Positions 33,766 through 42,528 of a DNA stretch of 64,000 nt are shown here, one piece after another (position 1 is the stretch's first letter; each line of letters opens with the position of its first letter). The stretch is taken from NCBI GenBank assembly GCA_028015205.1, contig CM051516.1, positions 27,332,593-27,396,592 of the forward strand. Reading direction: 5' to 3'. This DNA is from Mytilisepta virgata (lineage: Eukaryota > Mollusca > Bivalvia > Mytilida > Mytilidae). A program made the translations under genes and the position numbers. Below the pieces are notes generated by a model, which did not search any database, was not told where the DNA came from, and saw nothing but the letters and a program-made list of their open reading frames with translations.

Positions 33766-36290
33766 GCTGCTTCCGCTCCTGCTGCTTGTTGGTGTTCGTC
33801 ATTGCTGCTCTTATCTTGTTCATCGCTGTTTTTCTCGTGCTCTTTGCTGCTCATCGCTGTTTTTCTCTTGTTCTTTGTTGCTCATCACTGTTTTTCTCTT
33901 GCTCTTTACTGCTCATCACTGTTTTTCTCTTGTTCTTTACGGCTCATCACTGTTTTTCTCTTGCTCGTTACTACTTATCGCTGTTTTTCTCTTGGTTTTT
34001 GTAGCTCGTCGCTGTTTTTCTCTTGGTTTTTGTAGCTCGTCGCTGTTTTTCTCTTGGTTTTTGTAGCTCGTCGCTGTTTTTCTCGTGCTCTTTGCTGCTC
34101 GTCGCTGTTTTTCTCTTGTTCTTTGTTGCTCATCACTGTTTTTCTCTTGCTCTTTACTGCTCATCACTGTTTTTCTCTTGTTCTTTACTGGTCGTCACTG
34201 TTTTTCTCTTGTTCTTTGTTGCTCATCACTGTTTTTCTCTTGTTCGTTACTGCTCGTCGCTGTTTTTCTCTCGTTCTTTACCGCTCATCGCTGTTTTTCT
34301 CTTGCTCGTTACTGCTTATGGCTGTTTTTCTCTCGCTCTTTGTTGATCATCACTGTTTTTCTCTTGCTCGTTACTCCTTATCGCTGTTTTTCTCTTGGTT
34401 TTTGTAGCTCGTCGCTGTTTTTCTCGTGCTCTTTACTGCTCATCACTGTTTTTTTTCTTGTTCTTTACTGCTCGTCGCTGTTTTTCTCTCGTTCTTTACT
34501 GCTCATCGCTGTTTTTCTCTTGCTCGTTACTGCTTATGGCTGTTTTTCTCTCGCTCTTTGTTGATCATCACTGTTTTTCTCGTACTCTTTGCTGCTCATC
34601 GCTGTTTTTCTCTTGTTCTTTGTTGCTCATCACTGTTTTTCTTTTGCTCTTTACTGCTCATCACTGTTTTTCTCTTGTTCTTTACGTCTCATCGCTGTTT
34701 TTCTCTTGCTCGTTACTGCTTATCGCTGTTTTTCTCTTGGTTTTTGTAGCTCATCGCTGTTTTTCTCGTGCTCTTTGCTGCTCGTCGCTGGTTTTTCTCT
34801 TGTTCTTTGTTGCTCATCACTGTTTTTCTCTTGCTCTTTACTGCTCGTCGCTGTTTTTTCTCTTGTTCTTTGTTGCTCATCGCTGTTTTTCTCTTGCTCT
34901 TTACTGCTCATCGCTGTTTTTCTCTTGGTTTTTGTAGCTCATCACTGTTTTCCACGTGCTCTTTGCTGCTCATCGCTGTTTTTCTCGTGCTCGTTACTGC
35001 TTATCGCTGTTTTTCTCTTGGTTTTTGTAGCTCATCGCTATTTTTCTCGTGCTGTTTACTGCTCGTCGCTGGTTTTTCACTTGTTCTTTGTTGCTCATCA
35101 CTGTTTTTCTCTTGCTCTTTACTGCTCGTCGCTGTTTTTTCTCTTGTTCTTTGTTGCTCATCACTGTTTTTCTCTTGCTCTTTACTGCTCATCGCTGTTT
35201 TTCTCTTGGTTTTTGTAGCTCATCGCTGTTTTCCACGTGCTCTTTGCTGCTCATCGCTGTTTTTCTCGTGCTCTTTGCTGCTCATCGCTGTTTTTCTCTT
35301 CGTTTTTGTAGCTCGTCGCTATTTTTCTCGTGCTGTTTACTGCTCGTCGCTGTTTTTTCTCTTGTTCTTTGTTGCTCATCACTGTTTTTCTCTTGCTCTT
35401 TACTGCTCATCACTGTTTTTCTCTTGTTGTTTACTGCTTATCGCTGTTTTTCTCTTGGTTTTTGTAGCTCATCGCTGTTTGTCTCTTGCTCTTTACTGCT
35501 TATCGCTGTTTTTCTCTCGCTCTTTGTTGCTCATCGCTGTTTTTCTCTTGGTTTTTGTTGCTCGTCACTGTTTTTCTCGTGCTGTTTACTGCTCGTCGCT
35601 GTTTTTCTCTTGTTCTTTACTGGTCATCGCTGTTTTTTCTCTTGCTCTTTACTGCTCATCGCTGTTTTTCTCTTGCTCTATGCTTCTCATCGCTGTTTTT
35701 TCTCTTGTTCTTTGTTGCTCATCACTGTTTTTCTCTTGCTCTTTACTGCTCATCAATGTTTTTCTCTTGTTCTTTACTGCTCATCGCTGTTTTTCTCTTG
35801 CTCTTTACTGCTTATGGCTGTTTTTCTCTCGCTCTTTGTTGCTCATCACTGTTTTTCTCTTGTCCTTTGTTGTTCATCGCTACTCCTTACCTTACTCGCG
35901 TGCTTATTTCGTTTTTTGGGGCTACTTGTCTCTGTTTTCGCTGCCACTACTGCTCCTGCTGCTTTTTGCTATTCGTTATCGCTGCTCTTCTCTTGCTCAT
36001 CGCTGTTTTTTCTCTTGCTCATCGCTGATCCTTTCTTGTTCTTTGCTGCTCATCCCTACTCAGGGCCTTACTCGCGTGCTCATTTCGCTCCTGCTGCTTG
36101 TTGCTGTTCGTCATCGCTGTTCGTCATCGCTGCTCTTCTCTTGCTCATCACTGCTCTTCTCTTGCTCATCGCTGCTCTTCTCTTGCTCTTTGCTGTTCAT
36201 CGCTACTCATGATCTTACTCGCGTGCTCATTTCAGTTTTTGGTGCTATTTGTCACTTTTAATCGCTGCTGCTGCTACTGCTCAAGGAATG
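33766..36290. repeat. 31-bp minisatellite, left arm
   Basis: About 70-80 diverged units of the type 'GCTCATCGCTGTTTTTCTCT' followed by 'TGCTCTTTACT', mostly 31 bp. From 35,880 the units mix with a longer module, 'CTTACTCGCGTGCTCATTTC', that recurs near 35,890, 36,067, 36,210 and 39,478. The pyrimidine-rich plus strand has almost no stop codons in any frame. Since 31 is not a multiple of 3, each frame cycles through all three readings every 93 bp. This produces long hydrophobic open frames (up to 497 codons) that are not evidence of a gene. The right arm has about three units fewer. Confidence 0.9.
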
Positions 36291-36417
36291 GGGTTTGTTG
36301 ATCGGAAGGCCACTAGGTACTCATGTTGTCGGTTTGATTGGTAGATCAAGACTGATCGATGTGATTTTATACTGGGATATTTATCGACGACAAACACAAA
36401 TGAAACAGTTTCATATT

Positions 36418-36930
36418 TTATTTTACAAAATCTACATCAGTCAATGTTTTAAGTTCTGGTTCTTTCTCTTCAAACAAAGGTATGATCTTCAGTTCTTTCC
36501 ATTCGAAGGTGTCCAAGCCGATTCCTCTCTTTGTTGGACGATAGGTCCAGTCTCCCCGGGGTATAAAGTGCTTTCTTATCCAAATAGTGGGGTATGGGGA
36601 TTTGACGGTGACGAATACATTGTCCCCAATGTGATATCTCCAGTCGACTAGTTCTTTATCCTGTACTCTACCGATCAAATCATCCAGAACATCAGTAGTC
36701 TCGCATAAAGCTTTCCATTGTATCAAAGATAAGCTCACTCCGGTCTTGGTGGGCACCGTTTCACTTTCCCAAAATCTGAGATCTACTCTTTTACTGCCAT
36801 TCCATTCTGTCAGCTCTGCATAACGTCCTCCACCCAATGGTACTTTCAAAGGAATATCGGAATCTGTCATGTCGTCTTGGACGATATCGCTCTCGGTCTG
36901 GTCTTTGGTTTTCTTTTCTTTACGTGGCAT
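36418..36930 (-). CDS. tandem PC4-like ssDNA-binding protein, left copy
   Basis: A 170-residue protein with a short Lys/Asp-rich N-terminus and two PC4-type domains (about 35-88 and 98-154). Domain 1 shows GGGRYAEL...RVDLRFW...TKTGVSLSLIQWKAL; domain 2 shows GDNVFVTVK...WIRKHF...TKRGIGLDTFEWKEL. Each has the beta-strand pattern ending in 'K-x-G-[IV]-x-L-x-x-x-x-W' typical of the PC4 (Sub1) fold. Known: PC4 folds bind single-stranded DNA and act in transcription or replication. Inferred: a packaging, replication or transcription cofactor of the element. A TATA-like ATATATATATAAATAG lies about 35 bp upstream (complement of about 36961-36978). It differs from the right copy by loss of one Lys codon near residue 149. 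The frame is intact. Confidence 0.75.
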   Translation of the reverse strand: MPRKEKKTKDQTESDIVQDDMTDSDIPLKVPLGGGRYAELTEWNGSKRVDLRFWESETVPTKTGVSLSLIQWKALCETTDVLDDLIGRVQDKELVDWRYHIGDNVFVTVKSPYPTIWIRKHFIPRGDWTYRPTKRGIGLDTFEWKELKIIPLFEEKEPELKTLTDVDFVK

Positions 36931-36960
36931 GTCGGCTGACTGATTCTTTTTCTAGCTGGT

Positions 36961-36978
36961 CTATTTATATATATATAT
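36961..36978 (-). promoter_or_regulatory. TATA box of the PC4-like gene, left
   Basis: A TATA-rich run on the minus strand ends in TATAAATAG about 31-48 bp before the ATG at 36930. This implies a very short 5' leader, a compact viral style. Mirrored at 42838-42855. Confidence 0.6.
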
Positions 36979-37056
36979 TTGTAAAGATGGACTGGATTGG
37001 TTCTTATATCATGAAACTCGAAACAGGATTGGCTATCTTTAAGACATCTTGATTGG

Positions 37057-37287
37057 TTAACTTCTTCCGCTCCGATTGGTCGAAAATCTGTCATTTTCAT
37101 TGGTCAATTCCAACCTTTTCGATAGATCAACACGATGATACATTGTCCAAATATGCGGCGCCCAATCCGGAAACTGTTCACAATAGGTACGAGTAAACAC
37201 CGACAATACGACCAGTCTTCCTTGGTTCACCACACCGTCTTCGAACATGGCAGTGACGATTCTCTCGTATGCTTGGAAGGGGTCCAT
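37057..37287 (-). CDS. small ORF with BH1-like (Bcl-2) motif, left copy
   Basis: A 76-residue ORF starting at ATG 37287 (complement). Residues 14-28 read MFEDGVVNQGRLVVL. This fits the BH1 signature of Bcl-2 family proteins: F-x-D-G-V-x-N-x-G-R-[LIV]-V-[AV]-[LF], with Trp replaced by Gln. Only this helix pair is visible; the protein is about half the usual family length and no BH2 or BH3 was confirmed. A perfect TATAAAAG lies 34-41 bp upstream (37321-37328 on the complement). Both arms keep it intact. If the match is real, the role would be control of host cell death, as in some DNA viruses. It could also be chance. Confidence 0.4.
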   Translation of the reverse strand: MDPFQAYERIVTAMFEDGVVNQGRLVVLSVFTRTYCEQFPDWAPHIWTMYHRVDLSKRLELTNENDRFSTNRSGRS

Positions 37288-37320
37288 CGTACGAATGACT
37301 TCTCTGATTATCTTCACTTC

Positions 37321-37328
37321 CTTTTATA
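37321..37328 (-). promoter_or_regulatory. TATAAAAG box of the BH1-like ORF, left
   Basis: TATAAAAG on the minus strand, placed so that a start site about 30 bp on would leave a leader of roughly ten bases before the ATG at 37287. Mirrored at 42488-42495. Confidence 0.6.
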
Positions 37329-37487
37329 CATTTATGACATGAGACTACTCTGCATTGACAAACTTGTAACTGTCTACATATATACATGTATATATAGTGT
37401 TGCCAGAAGATTCCGATACCGGGGTTTTGTATCTGAGGCACTGGCAGTCCACCCGGACAGAGGAAAATACCGACAATTGTGTTCAGG

Positions 37488-37670
37488 ATGAACGAGATTA
37501 CATCCGCCACCTTTCCTGATATGGTTCGCCACACATTCAACCTACAAAATACGACCTTCAAGATCAACGTGTCGTTTGGATTTATACTGAGAAACGCAGA
37601 GACCGGAGAACTAAGATACTTCCATTCCAGGACGGGGACGAATGTTCTCTGTCTCGATGATGTTAGATGG
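37488..37670 (+). pseudogene. truncated N-terminus resembling Polinton-type DNA polymerase B, left
   Basis: From ATG 37488 the frame gives about 60 residues including FKINVSFGFILRNAETGELR and YFHSRTGTN. The pattern F-K-[IV]-N-x-[SA]-F-G-F-[IL]-L-x-N-x-E-T-G-E-x-R-Y-[FY] is what I recall at the start of protein-primed DNA polymerases of animal Polintons. Recall alone supports this. After about 37670 the frame runs into the 'AAGATGGCTGC' and minisatellite sequence, so the rest of the gene is missing. It points toward the palindrome centre, as expected if the break point of the parent genome fell within the gene. Confidence 0.4.
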
Positions 37671-38218
37671 ACATCAAAGATGGCTGCACCCATTCTCTTG
37701 CTTTTTGCTGCTCATCGCTGTTTTTCTCTTGCTCTGCTAATGATGGCCTTACCTCATTTCAGTTTTGGGGCAACTTGTCGCTGTTTTCGCCGCTGTTGCT
37801 AGTGGTGGTCGATTGTCGTTAGTCAAAGATTGGATCTGTGCGAGAGCACCCTTAGATCCGGGTTATTTAAAAGTCCACTCTGCATTTATCCAGGCTTGTG
37901 ACTGGCTATCATAAGATAGGCTGCATTAATCCTGCTCAATTTTTTAAGGGCACTCTGCATTTGTCCAGGCTTGTGACTGGCTATATATATGTATAAACAT
38001 ATATAGGCTGCATTACCCTCCTTCCCTTTTTTTTGTTATATTTTTTTCTGTTTTTCTTTGTAATATGTTCCAATTCCTCCGTCACATAGAGTCATTGCTG
38101 TCTTCAGCTGGAGGTGGGGTCGTAGTCGTTCAATACACGGTTAAGCAGATATTTTCGTTTTTCTACGGCCTAATCCCATGATTCTTTTGATTCGTAGTCT
38201 TTCTATTCTCTCCGGCGT
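37671..38218. repeat. inner spacer with 75-bp tandem duplication, left arm
   Basis: CACTCTGCATTT-TCCAGGCTTG...AGGCTGCATTA occurs twice, starting at 37876 and 37951 and ending at 38015. The second copy contains a TATATATATG-type run. The rest is non-coding and T-rich. Possible promoter or replication signal; function unknown. Confidence 0.65.
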
Positions 38219-38650
38219 TTAGCCGTTTTTCTTGATCTCTCTATGTACGGGGTCTTTATTTATGTCTTGATGCCAGGACACCAGTCCGAGGTAATGCTTT
38301 CGTATTTCGTCTCTGTATGAGTCAAACATGTCTCTATATGCTGCCAAGCGTGCCTTGTCTTCTTCCATTCCGGCTTCCACTGCTTCGTTTACTGTCTGTG
38401 AGTATTCCGATTGATGTACTTGAAATGTTATGTTCAAAACGACTTCCCATAGGGACTGTTCGCAAAGCTCTTCAGAGTCTTCGTTGGATCCATGGTCACT
38501 ACTTTGTTCCGATTCATCGTTATCGGCTTCTGTGGTGGTGTCTGAAGCTGAATCACTATAGTCTGTTGAATCCTCTTCAATACCATGTGCATTCTTTTTG
38601 TGTCGCACTAGGTTAAAGTTTTGCTTGGATTGGTATCCACAGGTATACAT
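38219..38650 (-). CDS. acidic zinc-finger-like ORF, left copy
   Basis: 143 residues. The N-terminus holds a partial C2H2-type finger: C4...NFNLVRH17KKNAH22. The usual first Cys (three residues before C4) falls on the Met. A Ser/Asp/Glu-rich acidic segment (about 24-60) follows, then a helical C-terminus. It lies in the same frame directly after the stop of the 151-codon ORF, with one TAA between them, in both arms. Either two abutting genes, a readthrough fusion, or one gene broken before the palindrome formed. A DNA-binding or transcriptional role is plausible; no named family. Confidence 0.5.
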   Translation of the reverse strand: MYTCGYQSKQNFNLVRHKKNAHGIEEDSTDYSDSASDTTTEADNDESEQSSDHGSNEDSEELCEQSLWEVVLNITFQVHQSEYSQTVNEAVEAGMEEDKARLAAYRDMFDSYRDEIRKHYLGLVSWHQDINKDPVHREIKKNG

Positions 38651-39106
38651 TTAAGACGTCTTTATTTCCTGGTAGTCGATAGCAGAATGAGTTCCGGTCG
38701 TCCTGCAAGTGCTTATATTAGATACAGGTTCCTCAGCGGCTTGTTGATTCATACACAAGCGTTTGGCAAAGTATTCGTTTCGACATTGTTGCAGTTCAGA
38801 TTTCACTTTTCTGATGAGGTCTCTTTTAAGTCTTTTCCACTCGTTGTCAATCCTTCTACATCCCTTGCAGACATTCATGTTTTTGTAGAATTCCGCAAAG
38901 CTCTTGTTCATTTGACACTTTGTACATTTCTTGTTTGGATCCACTTTGCTGGGTCCTCCACTTGTGTTGTCCAGCCGTTTGGTTCTCTCCACTTTGGTTG
39001 GAAGTATTTTCCTTTTCATTTCTGGTTTTGCTTTGGTCTTTGAAAGATCCACAGGTATTAAGTATCTACCAGGAACCAATAAACCGAGAGACGTTTTCGA
39101 CTCCAT
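38651..39106 (-). CDS. basic zinc-ribbon protein, left copy (intact)
   Basis: 151 residues from ATG 39106 (complement). A basic N-terminal half is followed by C61-x2-C64...F69...F73Y...C80-x2-C83 (CTKCQMNKSFAEFYKN...CKGC). This is the zinc-binding layout seen in HNH or endonuclease VII-type and other small zinc-ribbon proteins. Then comes a Lys/Arg-rich helix (about 87-115). No HNH catalytic residues are visible, so nuclease function is not claimed. The right arm's copy has a 1-bp deletion that breaks the frame; this copy is complete. Ends in TAA abutting the next in-frame ORF. Confidence 0.5.
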   Translation of the reverse strand: MESKTSLGLLVPGRYLIPVDLSKTKAKPEMKRKILPTKVERTKRLDNTSGGPSKVDPNKKCTKCQMNKSFAEFYKNMNVCKGCRRIDNEWKRLKRDLIRKVKSELQQCRNEYFAKRLCMNQQAAEEPVSNISTCRTTGTHSAIDYQEIKTS

Positions 39107-39240
39107 TGGTACGTGTGTGTTGTTTGACGGTCTTCAAACAACTGACGAAATTAAACAAAACCTCTGAATATATTTTCGTTAAAAGCTTTCCATTTGCGTC
39201 ATGGTGGCGAAGATTGTTTTTGTCTATTCATTCAGACAAC
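39107..39240. other. spacer upstream of the zinc-ribbon gene, left
   Basis: Upstream region of the minus-strand gene. No clear TATA within 50 bp of its ATG. Confidence 0.35.
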
Positions 39241-39535
39241 ACAGTTCGCTGCTCGTCATTGTAGTTTGCTGCTCATCATTGCTCATCTTTTGCTCCGCGC
39301 TGCTCATTGCTGCTCATCTCTTGCTCATCGCTGCTCATTGCTGCTCATCTCTTGCTCATCGCTGATCATTGCTGCTCATCTCTTGCTCATCACTGCTCAT
39401 TGCTGGTCATCTCTTGCTCATCGATGCTCATTGCTGCTCATCTCTTGCTCTTTGCTGCTCATTGCTACTCAGGACCTTACTCGCGTGCTCATTTCGCTCC
39501 TGCTGCTTGTTGCTGCTGTTGCTGCTGCTGAGGAG
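39241..39535. repeat. second 31-bp minisatellite, left arm
   Basis: Units of 'GCTGCTCATCTCTTGCTCAT' plus 'CGCTGCTCATT', 31 bp, about 8 copies, ending in the CTTACTCGCGTGCTCATTTC module and a GCTGCTGTTGCTGCTGCTG run. Related to the large array at 33.8-36.2 kb by unit length and words. Open frames here are repeat artefacts. Confidence 0.8.
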
Positions 39536-39710
39536 GTGAAGGTGGGATTCTTACTGTTTCGTTATGAGTCACCTCTTGTTCCCGTTGATGTTACGATGGA
39601 CATCCAAGATGGCTGCGGACATGTAACGCGAACCTGAAAGAGAGCACCCTCATGAAACAGAAATTTTAGAGTCTTTCCGGACGGAAACGAACGTTTCCGG
39701 ATTTCAGTCC

Positions 39711-39832
39711 TAACCATGACCCTAACTCGAGTCCTAACCCCAACCCTAACTCTAACACTAACCCTAACCCTAGTTCTAACCCTAATTTTAACTCTAACCC
39801 TAACCCTAGTGCTACATCTAACCCATATCGTA
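39711..39832. repeat. telomere-like degenerate CCCTAA tract, left arm
   Basis: About 20 units of CCCTAA/CTCTAA/CCCTAG variants, C-rich strand on plus, mirrored as TTAGGG on the other side. Orientation is outward from the centre, opposite to that of a telomere-telomere fusion. Confidence 0.8.
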
Positions 39833-39850
39833 GGGCTGTCTCGTACTCCT

Positions 39851-39966
39851 ACTCTAAGCGCTCACACCCACCGTCGGTGGTTCACTGGTGCAAGCGTGAC
39901 AAACACGAGGCAAACAGTCACGCTTGCACCAGTGAACCACCGACGGTGGGTGTGAGCGCTTAGAGT
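39851..39966. repeat. palindrome centre with nested hairpins
   Basis: Perfect inverted repeat around the 16-nt loop AAACACGAGGCAAACA (39901-39916). Each arm also contains its own small palindromes: CCACCGTCGGTGG (39868-39880) and CACTGGTG (39883-39890), mirrored on the right. A folded single strand would give a T- or cross-shaped tip, reminiscent of hairpin telomeres of linear DNA viruses. Shape is seen; function is inferred. Confidence 0.8.
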
Positions 39967-39984
39967 AGGAGTACGAGACAGCCC

Positions 39985-40106
39985 TACGATATGGGTTAGA
40001 TGTAGCACTAGGGTTAGGGTTAGAGTTAAAATTAGGGTTAGAACTAGGGTTAGGGTTAGTGTTAGAGTTAGGGTTGGGGTTAGGACTCGAGTTAGGGTCA
40101 TGGTTA
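39985..40106. repeat. telomere-like degenerate TTAGGG tract, right arm
   Basis: Mirror of 39711-39832. Confidence 0.8.
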
Positions 40107-40281
40107 GGACTGAAATCCGGAAACGTTCGTTTCCGTCCGGAAAGACTCTAAAATTTCTGTTTCATGAGGGTGCTCTCTTTCAGGTTCGCGTTACATGTCC
40201 GCAGCCATCTTGGATGTCCATCGTAACATCAACGGGAACAAGAGGTGACTCATAACGAAACAGTAAGAATCTCACCTTCAC

Positions 40282-40576
40282 CTCCTCAGCAGCAGCAACA
40301 GCAGCAACAAGCAGCAGGAGCGAAATGAGCACGCGAGTAAGGTCCTGAGTAGCAATGAGCAGCAAAGAGCAAGAAATGAGCAGCAATGAGCATCGATGAG
40401 CAAGAGATGACCAGCAATGAGCAGTGATGAGCAAGAGATGAGCAGCAATGATCAGCGATGAGCAAGAGATGAGCAGCAATGAGCAGCGATGAGCAAGAGA
40501 TGAGCAGCAATGAGCAGCGCGGAGCAAAAGATGAGCAATGATGAGCAGCAAACTACAATGACGAGCAGCGAACTGT
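40282..40576. repeat. second 31-bp minisatellite, right arm
   Basis: Mirror of 39241-39535 with one or two single-base differences. Confidence 0.8.
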
Positions 40577-40710
40577 GTTGTCTGAATGAATAGACAAAAA
40601 CAATCTTCGCCATCATGACGCAAATGGAAAGCTTTTAACGAAAATATATTCAGAGGTTTTGTTTAATTTCGTCAGTTGTTTGAAGACCGTCAAACAACAC
40701 ACACGTACCA

Positions 40711-41165
40711 ATGGAGTCGAAAACGCCTCTCGGTTTATTGGTTCCTGGTAGATACTTAATACCTGTGGATCTTTCAAAGACCAAAGCAAAACCAGAAATG
40801 AAAAGGAAAATACTTCCAACCAAAGTGGAGAGAACCAAACGGCTGGACAACACAAGTGGAGGACCAGCAAAGTGGATCCAAACAAGAAATGTACAAAGTG
40901 TCAAATGAACAAGAGCTTTGCGGAATTCTACAAAAACATGAATGTCTGCAAGGGATGTAGAAGGATTGACAACGAGTGGAAAAGACTTAAAAGAGACCTC
41001 ATCAGAAAAGTGAAATCTGAACTGCAACAATGTCGAAACGAATACTTTGCCAAACGCTTGTGTATGAATCAACAAGCCGCTGAGGAACCTGTATCTAATA
41101 TAAGCACTTGCAGGACGACCGGAACTCATTCTGCTATCGACTACCAGGAAATAAAGACGTCTTAA
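40711..41165 (+). pseudogene. basic zinc-ribbon protein, right copy, frameshifted
   Basis: Same gene as 38651-39106. A G:C pair present in the left arm (GGACCC) is missing near 40,865 (GGACC), shifting the frame after about residue 52. The zinc ribbon (CTKC...CKGC) and the rest of the gene continue in the other frame from about 40,872. A Ser/Pro difference is also seen near residue 6. This copy is probably non-functional while the left is intact. Confidence 0.55.
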
Positions 41166-41597
41166 ATGTATACCTGTGGATACCAATCCAAGCAAAACTT
41201 TAACCTAGTGCGACACAAAAAGAATGCACATGGTATTGAAGAGGATTCAACAGACTATAGTGATTCAGCTTCAGACACCACCACAGAAGCCGATAACGAT
41301 GAATCGGAACAAAGTAGTGACCATGGATCCAACGAAGACTCTGAAGAGCTTTGCGAACAGTCCCTATGGGAAGTCGTTTTGAACATAACATTTCAAGTAC
41401 ATCAATCGGAATACTCACAGACAGTAAACGAAGTAGTGGAAGCCGGAATGGAAGAAGACAAGGCACGCTTGGCAGCATATAGAGACATGTTTGACTCATA
41501 CAGAGACGAAATACGAAAGCATTACCTCGGACTGGTGTCCTGGCATCAAGACATAAATAAAGACCCCGTACATAGAGAGATCAAGAAAAACGGCTAA
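41166..41597 (+). CDS. acidic zinc-finger-like ORF, right copy
   Basis: Identical in layout to 38219-38650, with one Ala/Val change in the C-terminal half. ATG 41166 follows the TAA at 41163-41165 with no gap and in the same frame as the zinc ribbon upstream. Confidence 0.5.
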   Translation: MYTCGYQSKQNFNLVRHKKNAHGIEEDSTDYSDSASDTTTEADNDESEQSSDHGSNEDSEELCEQSLWEVVLNITFQVHQSEYSQTVNEVVEAGMEEDKARLAAYRDMFDSYRDEIRKHYLGLVSWHQDINKDPVHREIKKNG

Positions 41598-42145
41598 ACG
41601 CTGGAGAGAATAGAAAGACTACGAATCAAAAGAATCATGGGATTAGGCCGTAGAAAAACGAAAATATCTGCTTAACCGTGTATTGAACGACTACGACCCC
41701 ACCTCCAGCTGAAGACAGCAATGACTCTATGTGACGGAGGAATTGGAACATATTACAAAGAAAAACAGAAAAAAATATAACAAAAAAAAGGGAAGGAGGG
41801 TAATGCAGCCTATATATGTTTATACATATATATAGCCAGTCACAAGCCTGGACAAATGCAGAGTGCCCTTAAAAGATTGAGCAGGATTAATGCAGCCTAT
41901 CTTATGATAGCCAGTCACAAGCCTGGATAAATGCAGAGTGGACTTTTAAATAACCCGGATCTAAGGGTGCTCTCGCACAGATCCAATCTTTGACTAACGA
42001 CAATCGACCACCACTAGCAACAGCGGCGAAAACAGCGACAAGTTGCCCCAAAACTGAAATGAGGTAAGGCCATCATTAGCAGAGCAAGAGAAAAACAGCG
42101 ATGAGCAGCAAAAAGCAAGAGAATGGGTGCAGCCATCTTTGATGT
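41598..42145. repeat. inner spacer with 75-bp tandem duplication, right arm
   Basis: Mirror of 37671-38218. The tandem duplication is at about 41801-41940, with one substitution noticed near 41875. Confidence 0.6.
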
Positions 42146-42328
42146 CCATCTAACATCATCGAGACAGAGAACATTCGTCCCCGTCCTGGAATGGAAGTAT
42201 CTTAGTTCTCCGGTCTCTGCGTTTCTCAGTATAAATCCAAACGACACGTTGATCTAGAAGGTCGTATTTTGTAGGTTGAATGTGTGGCGAACCATATCAG
42301 GAAAGGTGGCGGATGTAATCTCGTTCAT
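42146..42328 (-). pseudogene. truncated N-terminus resembling Polinton-type DNA polymerase B, right
   Basis: Mirror of 37488-37670. Here the Lys codon of the 'FKIN' word is TAG (complement of 42254-42256), a nonsense change absent from the left arm. Together with the missing C-terminal bulk this makes it clearly dead. Confidence 0.4.
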
Positions 42329-42487
42329 CCTGAACACAATTGTCGGTATTTTCCTCTGTCCGGGTGGACTGCCAGTGCCTCAGATACAAAACCCCGGTAT
42401 CGGAATCTTCTGGCAACACTATATATATATGTATATATGTAGACAGTTACAAGTTTGTCAATGCAGAGTAGTCTCATGTCATAAATG

Positions 42488-42495
42488 TATAAAAG
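42488..42495 (+). promoter_or_regulatory. TATAAAAG box of the BH1-like ORF, right
   Basis: TATAAAAG followed by GAAGTGAAG, 34-41 bp before ATG 42529. Good match to a core promoter with a very short leader. Confidence 0.6.
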
Positions 42496-42528
42496 GAAGT
42501 GAAGATAATCAGAGAAGTCATTCGTACG

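Noticed and set aside
34768..36261. 497-codon open frame on the plus strand (and a 476-codon mirror at 43558-44988)
   Set aside because: It is made of the 31-bp minisatellite. Every frame of that strand is open and the hydrophobic repeat sequence follows from the DNA repeat alone. No separate evidence of coding.
36295..36651. Plus-strand 118-codon frame opposite the PC4-like gene (and mirror)
   Set aside because: Shadow of the minus-strand gene; no domain of its own.
38651..39106. Endonuclease VII or HNH nuclease
   Set aside because: Only the zinc-ribbon layout fits; no catalytic His/Asn motif is visible.
39711..40106. Head-to-head telomere fusion
   Set aside because: Orientation is CCCTAA then TTAGGG, the reverse of a fusion (TTAGGG then CCCTAA), and the tracts are short and degenerate.
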